Assembly: GCA_964652075.1 (NCBI GenBank)
Contig: CAZYZQ010000014.1
Location: 1-26,654 of the forward strand
Direction: 5' to 3'
Length of the DNA stretch: 26,654 bases
Source of the DNA: CAZYZQ01 sp964652075
Lineage (GTDB): Bacteria; Bacillota; Clostridia; Oscillospirales; Oscillospiraceae
This document shows, piece after piece, positions 22,967 through 26,654 of this stretch. Under the pieces are notes generated by a model. It did no database searches. It saw only the letters and a list, made by a program, of their open reading frames with translations, and was not told the DNA's origin. Both the position numbers and the translations under genes were made by a program. Every line of letters starts with the position of its first letter. The stretch's first letter is position 1.

Positions 22967-23848
22967 ATGACCGGCCTGATTATCCGGGCGCTCAGCGGGT
23001 TCTATTATGTGGAGACGGCGCAGGGCGAGGTGGCCTGCCGCGCGCGCGGACGCTTCCGGAAAGAAAATTGCACGCCGCTGGTCGGAGACCGCGTGGAGAT
23101 CACAACGGACGGAAAAACCGGTATGGTCGAAGCGATCCTGCCGCGGGACAACTGCTTTGTCCGCCCGGCGCTGGCCAATGTGGGGCTTCTGGTCATCTTC
23201 GCCTCCAACGCCATTCCAGTGACGGAGCCGTTCCTGATTGACCGTGTTACGGCGATTGCAGGGGCGCAGAAGGTGCCGGTTCTGATCCTGATTAACAAGA
23301 CGGATCTGGCTGCGCCGGACTCGCTCGCGGAGATCTATCGCCGTGCGGGCTATGAAGTCCTCTGTACGAGCGCCGAGACGGGCGAGGGCGTGGACGAACT
23401 GCGGCGCGCCATTGCCGGAAAAACGGTCGCGTTTACGGGCAACTCCGGCGTCGGGAAGAGCAGCATTCTGAACCGGCTTGCTCCGGATCTTGCCGTCGCG
23501 GTGGGAGAAGTCTCCGAAAAGCTCGGACGCGGCCGCCATACGACGCGGCATGTGGAGCTCTATTCGCTGCCGGATGGCACGCGCGTGGCCGACACGCCGG
23601 GCTTCTCGTCCTTTGACACCGACCGGATGGAGCTGGTGCTGGAGGAGCAGCTGGCCGACGCGTTCCCGGAGTTCGCGCCGTTTCTCGGCGGGTGCCAGTT
23701 TGACGACTGCGCGCACAACCGGGAGCCGGGCTGCGCGGTGCGCGAGGCGGTGGAGCGCGGCGAGATCCCGAAAAGCCGCTACGAGAGCTATCTGCGCCTG
23801 TATGAGAAAGCGAAGGAGGTGCCGGAGTGGGAACGGAAAAAGCCCTGA
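22967..23848 (+). CDS. rsgA: Ribosome small-subunit-dependent GTPase RsgA
   Basis: A circularly permuted GTPase that helps mature the 30S subunit. Visible: N-terminal OB fold (MTGLIIRALSGFYYVET, C-R-A-R-G-R-F-R), then G4 NKTDL, G1 GNSGVGKSS, the switch region RGRHTTRHVEL, G3 DTPGF, and the C-terminal zinc motif Cys-(5)-Cys-His-(6)-Cys in GGCQFDDCAHNREPGC. The order G4-G1-G3 is the mark of the family. I use ATG 22967, 5 bases after the prkC stop; a TTG at 22946 would add 7 residues and overlap prkC by 17 bases, and neither has a clear ribosome binding site, so translation may depend on reinitiation after prkC. thiN overlaps its end by 22 bases. Confidence 0.95.
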   Translation: MTGLIIRALSGFYYVETAQGEVACRARGRFRKENCTPLVGDRVEITTDGKTGMVEAILPRDNCFVRPALANVGLLVIFASNAIPVTEPFLIDRVTAIAGAQKVPVLILINKTDLAAPDSLAEIYRRAGYEVLCTSAETGEGVDELRRAIAGKTVAFTGNSGVGKSSILNRLAPDLAVAVGEVSEKLGRGRHTTRHVELYSLPDGTRVADTPGFSSFDTDRMELVLEEQLADAFPEFAPFLGGCQFDDCAHNREPGCAVREAVERGEIPKSRYESYLRLYEKAKEVPEWERKKP

Positions 23849-24462
23849 TCTTCGGCTCCGCGCGCTGTGACAATTGGGACTTTCTCGCGCCGCTGCGGCA
23901 GGAGGACTGCTGCGTGGTCTGCGCGGACGGCGGGCTGCTGCTCGCGCGTGAGGCGGGCTTTCTGCCGGACTTTTATATCGGGGACAGTGATTCCGGCGGG
24001 CATCCGGAGGCCGGACTGACCTGCGAGCTGCTGCCGGCGGAAAAGGATCTGACCGATTTACAGGCGGCGTACAGCTATTGCCTGCGCACGGGAATACGGG
24101 AGATCGCGTTCACGGCCTGCACGGGCGGCCGGCAGGATCACCATCTGGCGAATCTGGCGCTGCTCGAGCGTGCGTACGGAGACGGTGTGCAGGCGCGGAT
24201 GCTGGATGCCGACAATGAGATCACCTACCTGCCGGCCGGCCGCACTGTGTTTTCCTGTGACAGCTTCCGGTACTTCGGCATTGTCCCGCTCGACCGTGCG
24301 CTGTACGGCTTGACGATAGAAAACGCCAAATATCCGCTCCGCCGCGCGACGGCGCGGCGCGGCGACAGCCTGACCATCAGCAACGAGCCGCGCTCCGGCC
24401 CGGTCACCATCACGCTGGAGCGGGGCAGCGCACTGCTCGTGCGCTCCGGCCGGATCAAATAA
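23827..24462 (+). CDS. thiN: Thiamine pyrophosphokinase
   Basis: The enzyme converts thiamine to thiamine pyrophosphate using ATP. The 211-residue product has the family pattern: CADGGLLLAREAGFLPDFYIGDSDSG near 35-60, LLPAEKDLTDLQAA near 73-85, and ACTGGRQDHHLANLALLERA near 98-117, plus the C-terminal strand-rich domain (PLRRATARRGDSLTISNE). Start GTG 23827 lies 22 bases inside rsgA, with a perfect ribosome binding site AAGGAGGT at 23813-23820. In B. subtilis rpe lies between rsgA and thiN; it is missing. A strong terminator follows 17 bases after the stop. Confidence 0.93.
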   Translation: MGTEKALIFGSARCDNWDFLAPLRQEDCCVVCADGGLLLAREAGFLPDFYIGDSDSGGHPEAGLTCELLPAEKDLTDLQAAYSYCLRTGIREIAFTACTGGRQDHHLANLALLERAYGDGVQARMLDADNEITYLPAGRTVFSCDSFRYFGIVPLDRALYGLTIENAKYPLRRATARRGDSLTISNEPRSGPVTITLERGSALLVRSGRIK

Positions 24463-24478
24463 TTGCATAACAGCCCAG

Positions 24479-24518
24479 CCGCCTTCCGCGTATACTGAAA
24501 CGTGGGAGGCGGTTTTTT
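24479..24518 (+). terminator. Strong rho-independent terminator after thiN, overlapping the start of the next ORF
   Basis: CCGCCTTCCGCG (24479-24490), 10-base loop TATACTGAAA, CGTGGGAGGCGG (24501-24512), then TTTTTT (24513-24518). The stem is 12 pairs with two G-U wobbles. It separates the housekeeping operon from the spore genes. The right arm GGGAGGCGG also serves as ribosome binding site for a TTG-started ORF whose first two bases are the last Ts. The loop contains TATACT, similar to a -10 box. It resembles the element at 5726-5763. Confidence 0.85.
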
Positions 24519-24666
24519 GATACATCGAAAAAAACTTCTGGGCGTGGCGCTGCTGGCGGCGGGGGCGGGACTGCTTTTTGCACTGGCGCTGCACAGCTGC
24601 GCTGTGCAGGTGCTGTTGGGGCTGGCCCTTGTCGCGGCGGGGCTTGCCATGAGCGTCAAATGCTGA
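24517..24666 (+). CDS. Small 49-residue two-helix membrane protein between thiN and spoVM
   Basis: An ORF starting TTG at 24517: MIHRKKLLGVALLAAGAG and on to VLLGLALVAAGLAMSVKC, ending TGA 24664-24666. It has a basic start, two hydrophobic segments (about 7-25 and 30-45), and a short connecting loop with His-Ser-Cys. The ribosome binding site is GGGAGGCGG (24504-24512), inside the terminator. Its stop lies 17 bases before the spoVM ATG. I do not recognise the family with certainty; the coding case rests on the RBS, the coherent hydrophobic pattern, the single open frame across the gap, and a plausible coupling to spoVM. It may be a small spore-envelope protein, but that is inference. Confidence 0.55.
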   Translation: MIHRKKLLGVALLAAGAGLLFALALHSCAVQVLLGLALVAAGLAMSVKC

Positions 24667-24683
24667 GGGAAGGGAGGCACGCA

Positions 24684-24758
24684 ATGAAGATCGTGGTCAT
24701 CAAGCCCGGCAGGTTTCTTGGACGGGTTCTGCGCCGGTTCTACCGGATCGGGTCATAA
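24684..24758 (+). CDS. spoVM: Stage V sporulation protein M (SpoVM), 24 residues
   Basis: A very short gene: ATG 24684, stop TAA 24756-24758, ribosome binding site AAGGGAGG at 24670-24677. The product reads MKIVVIK, then PGRFLGRVLRR, ending FYRIGS. It lines up with the 26-residue B. subtilis SpoVM (MKFYTIKLPKFLGGIVRAML...) at M1, K2, I6, K7, F11, L12, G13 and R17. SpoVM is an amphipathic helix that binds the curved outer forespore membrane and anchors SpoIVA, the coat basement ATPase. The proline that sits at position 9 in Bacillus is at 8 here, with Gly at 9. The identification is strengthened by place: thiN-spoVM order as in B. subtilis, with sipL and spoIVA directly downstream. Confidence 0.88.
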   Translation: MKIVVIKPGRFLGRVLRRFYRIGS

Positions 24759-24782
24759 TGCACGTCCGGCCCGCATAACAAT
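24753..24782 (+). promoter_or_regulatory. Candidate sigma-E-like promoter for sipL-spoIVA
   Basis: TCATAAT (24753-24759), covering the spoVM stop, fits 6 of 7 bases of the sigma-E -35 pattern KMATATT; a 14-base spacer follows, then CATAACAAT (24774-24782), which is CATACAAT, the ideal -10, with one extra A. spoIVA and sipL are mother-cell genes under sigma-E in studied species. The one-base insertion weakens the case; start would be near 24788, 85 bases before sipL. Confidence 0.35.
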
Positions 24783-24838
24783 AGGACAGAGTGAAGGGAA
24801 GCGCGGGCCGGATTCCTCTGCACGAAAAGGCGGGCCGG
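24766..24838. repeat. Three-copy 9-mer forming two mutually exclusive hairpins before sipL
   Basis: CCGGCCCGC at 24766-24774 is the reverse complement of GCGGGCCGG at 24803-24811 and again at 24830-24838. With flanking T and A, the first pairing is 10 bp (24765-24774 with 24803-24812). The left copy can pair with either right copy but not both. It lies in the 114-base gap between spoVM and sipL, which holds no other ORF. An RNA switch or a protein-binding site are possible; high GC makes chance pairing more likely than elsewhere. Confidence 0.6.
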
Positions 24839-24872
24839 GAGCGACGGTTTCCCAATACAAGGAGTGGATGAC

Positions 24873-26405
24873 ATGGAACTGGTATTCGAGACACAGCAGG
24901 AGCGGTTTCTGCGCCCCGTGCTGGAGGAGGAGCTTGCGCAGGAGGAGACGGCGGAGGTCCTGATTCCCGAGAGCAGCCCCGATCTGGAACGCGTGCTGTG
25001 CTGCGCCGCGACGCCGATTGTGCGCAGCAAGACCTGCCGTGACGGCGGCGTCAGCGTGTCGGGCGGCGTCCGGACGGATGTGCTCTATCTGGACGGCGAG
25101 GGCGCGGTGCACCGGATGGAGACATATCTGCCCTTTACCGCGCGGCTCGAACGAGAGGGCATCCGGGAGGAGAGCATGGTACAGGTGAGCTGCCGCTGTG
25201 CCGGTGCGGACGCGCGGCAGGTGAACGCCAGAAAGCTGATGGTTCGCACGGGCATCCGCACCGGCGTTGCCGTATATCAGGCTGTGGAAGAAACCATCCC
25301 GCGCCTGCGGGAGACGGACCCGTCGCTGCAGGTCAAGACCCGCGTCATCCCGGCTGTCCTGCCTGTGGCGGCGGGCGAGCGGCCTTTTACAATCCGCGAT
25401 ACATTGGAGCTGCCCGCGGGCCGCCCGGCGATTGCGAAGCTGCTCTCGTGTCAATACACGCTGGCAGTGACGGACGCCAGAATGGCGGGCACCAAGGCGG
25501 TGTTCAAGGGCAATGCGGAGCTGCACGCGCGCTACCTCGATGAAAAGGAGGAGCTGTGCGTATTCACAGGCCAGCTGCCATGGTCGCAGTACATGGAGCT
25601 GGAAGCGGAGGCGGGGGAAGACGGCCTGCAGGTGCGGATGCTGCTGACTGACGCGGAATGCGAGCCGTCGGGCGGCGGACTGGATGTTGCGCTCGGTGTG
25701 ACGGCGCAGTGTGTCGCCATGGCGCGGCGGGAGATCAGCGTGACCGAGGATGCGTACAGCACGGCCTATGCCCTGACCCCGGTCTGGAGCGAGATGACGC
25801 TGAGCAGCCAGCTGGATGTCCAGCGGCTGCATCAGGCGGTGCGCGGCGAGCTCCGGGGGAGCTTTGACAGCGCGGTTGACATGGCGGTTTATTTTGACAG
25901 CCCGCAACAGCGCCGCAGCGGCGAAACGGTGGAGATCACGGCGCCGGTTCAGGTCAATGTGCTGTATTATGACAAGGAGCACAATCTGAACGGAAAGGTT
26001 GTCCGCATGGAGGCTGGCGCGCAGACCATGCTGTCGGAGCGCGCGGCCTGTACGGTGCAGCTCGCGCCGGACGGCGCGTTTTATGCCTCTGCCGCCGGAG
26101 AAGGCGCGGAGCTCCGGGGGAGCGTGATTTTCACGGTGACCTCCACGGCGCAGACGCCGGTCCGGATGCTCTCGGGCGGCACGGCCGGAGAGACGCTGGG
26201 GGAGGAGCAGGAACGGCCGTCCGTCATCCTGCGCGCGGCCCGGGAGGGCGAGGATCTGTGGAGCATTGCCAAGGCCTGCCGCACAACGCCTGCCGTCATC
26301 CGCGAAGCAAATCTGCTGCCGTCGGAGGAGATTGAAGCAGGGCAGATGCTGCTCATTCCCGCGGCATATCCGGCGGCGGACGGGCATAAGGTGGAGAGAA
26401 ACTGA
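24873..26405 (+). CDS. sipL: SpoIVA-interacting protein SipL (DUF3794 domains plus LysM)
   Basis: The 510-residue product has the SipL plan: an N-terminal SipL-type domain (FETQQERFLRPVLEEELAQEET, IPESSPDLERVLC), repeated DUF3794 units (landmarks: SVSGGVRTDVLYLDGEG near 63-80; AVFKGNAELHARYLDEKEE near 208-226; VQVNVLYYDKEHNLNGKV near 358-375), and a C-terminal LysM domain (about 450-496: REGEDLWSIAKACRTTPAVIREANLL, GQMLLIP). In Clostridioides difficile SipL binds SpoIVA through its LysM domain and is needed for coat localisation. I use ATG 24873, 8 bases after AAGGAG (24859-24864); the in-frame GTG 24864 overlaps that site. spoIVA starts 14 bases after its stop, in agreement with this partnership. 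A protein of this kind may instead be a plain DUF3794/LysM coat protein, but the neighbours favour SipL. Confidence 0.88.
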   Translation: MELVFETQQERFLRPVLEEELAQEETAEVLIPESSPDLERVLCCAATPIVRSKTCRDGGVSVSGGVRTDVLYLDGEGAVHRMETYLPFTARLEREGIREESMVQVSCRCAGADARQVNARKLMVRTGIRTGVAVYQAVEETIPRLRETDPSLQVKTRVIPAVLPVAAGERPFTIRDTLELPAGRPAIAKLLSCQYTLAVTDARMAGTKAVFKGNAELHARYLDEKEELCVFTGQLPWSQYMELEAEAGEDGLQVRMLLTDAECEPSGGGLDVALGVTAQCVAMARREISVTEDAYSTAYALTPVWSEMTLSSQLDVQRLHQAVRGELRGSFDSAVDMAVYFDSPQQRRSGETVEITAPVQVNVLYYDKEHNLNGKVVRMEAGAQTMLSERAACTVQLAPDGAFYASAAGEGAELRGSVIFTVTSTAQTPVRMLSGGTAGETLGEEQERPSVILRAAREGEDLWSIAKACRTTPAVIREANLLPSEEIEAGQMLLIPAAYPAADGHKVERN

Positions 26406-26419
26406 CAGGAGGCGGAAGC

Positions 26420-26654
26420 ATGGCGGAAAGTATCTATGAGCAGCTGGCCACGCGTACCGGCGGCGATTTTTACGTCGGGGTCGTGGGGCCGGTTCGAACC
26501 GGGAAGTCCACGTTTATCAAGCGCTTTATGGAGACGCTCGTCATTCCCAAAATCACGAATGTCTACAGTCAGGAGCGGGCGCGCGATGAGCTGCCGCAGA
26601 GCGGCTCCGGCAAGACGATCATGACGGCGGAGCCGAAGTTTGTGCCGGAGGAGG
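26420..26654 (+). CDS. spoIVA: Stage IV sporulation protein A (SpoIVA), N-terminal part (3' cut by window)
   Basis: Open to the window edge, 78 codons visible. The frame reads MAESIYEQLATRTGGDFYVG, then VVGPVRTGKSTFIKRFMETL, and later DELPQSGSGKTIMTAEPKFV. This matches the N-terminus of SpoIVA, the cytoskeletal ATPase that polymerises on the forespore as the base of the spore coat: the Walker A GPVRTGKST is complete and the ELPQSxxGKTIMTxEPKFVP block is diagnostic. ATG 26420 has AGGAGG at 26407-26412. The middle ATPase and C-terminal domains lie outside. It is the third gene of the spoVM-sipL-spoIVA group. Confidence 0.96.
   Translation, partial: MAESIYEQLATRTGGDFYVGVVGPVRTGKSTFIKRFMETLVIPKITNVYSQERARDELPQSGSGKTIMTAEPKFVPEE

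Noticed and set aside
24463..24496. TTGCAT plus TATACT as an ordinary sigma-A promoter after thiN
   Set aside because: The spacer would be 22 bases, too long for sigma-A. The TATACT is reported only as a -10-like hexamer in the terminator loop.
25848..26123. 15-base direct repeat GAGCTCCGGGGGAGC in sipL (25848-25862 and 26109-26123)
   Set aside because: Both copies encode E-L-R-G-S at like positions of internal repeats in the same gene; this is explained by domain duplication or codon bias and not by a mobile or regulatory repeat.
24753..26387. A 544-codon minus-strand frame opposite sipL
   Set aside because: Same shadow pattern (Arg/His/Leu-rich, no domain), fully antisense to a gene with clear DUF3794 and LysM features.

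Overview
The window is a GC-rich, gene-dense stretch of a spore-forming Firmicute, most likely a Clostridia member of the Oscillospiraceae/Ruminococcaceae type. The evidence is the order yicC-remA-gmk-rpoZ-priA-def-fmt-rsmB-rlmN-prpC-prkC-rsgA-thiN-spoVM, which follows the well-known Bacillus subtilis order with losses, together with sipL and spoIVA and the high GC. Genus and species cannot be told from the sequence alone. Every gene I can support lies on the plus strand. Most neighbours overlap by 1-4 bases (ATGA, TGATG) or follow within about 20 bases, so most of the window should be translated from a few long polycistronic messages.

Layout. (1) 1-5717: the 3' end of murD, three adjacent M42 metallo-aminopeptidase paralogs (the middle one interrupted by a 100-N assembly gap), a PLP enzyme of the methionine gamma-lyase/'aluminum resistance' family, then ispD and ispF of the MEP isoprenoid pathway, closed by a hairpin terminator. 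(2) 5762-7131: a small DUF3343 (putative S/Se carrier) protein coupled to a cysteine desulfurase-family enzyme. (3) 7145-11791: a good sigma-A promoter drives cdaA-cdaR (cyclic di-AMP synthesis), followed by a poorly characterised group: RseC-like, DUF5685, a DnaJ-domain protein with an eight-cysteine tail, and a small polytopic membrane protein. (4) 11802-13750: yicC, remA, gmk, rpoZ. (5) 13751-13853: two consecutive hairpins. (6) 13854-24462: priA, def, fmt, rsmB, rlmN, prpC, prkC, rsgA, thiN, covering replication restart, N-terminal formyl handling, rRNA methylation, Ser/Thr phospho-signalling and ribosome assembly, closed by a strong terminator. (7) 24517-26654: a 49-aa membrane ORF and a spore-coat basement module, spoVM-sipL-spoIVA, the last gene running off the window.

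The most interesting points are: spoVM, sipL and spoIVA lying side by side, so that SpoIVA is encoded next to both of its known partners; two similar terminators (after ispF and after thiN) whose 3' arm doubles as the ribosome binding site and whose U-tract runs into a TTG start codon; mutually exclusive hairpins plus a sigma-E-like promoter between spoVM and sipL; and a cluster of neighbouring cysteine-rich proteins (RseC, DUF5685, DnaJ-like) with no assigned role. I did not find a phage, insertion sequence, CRISPR array, tRNA or rRNA. No stretch longer than 300 bases lacks a gene.
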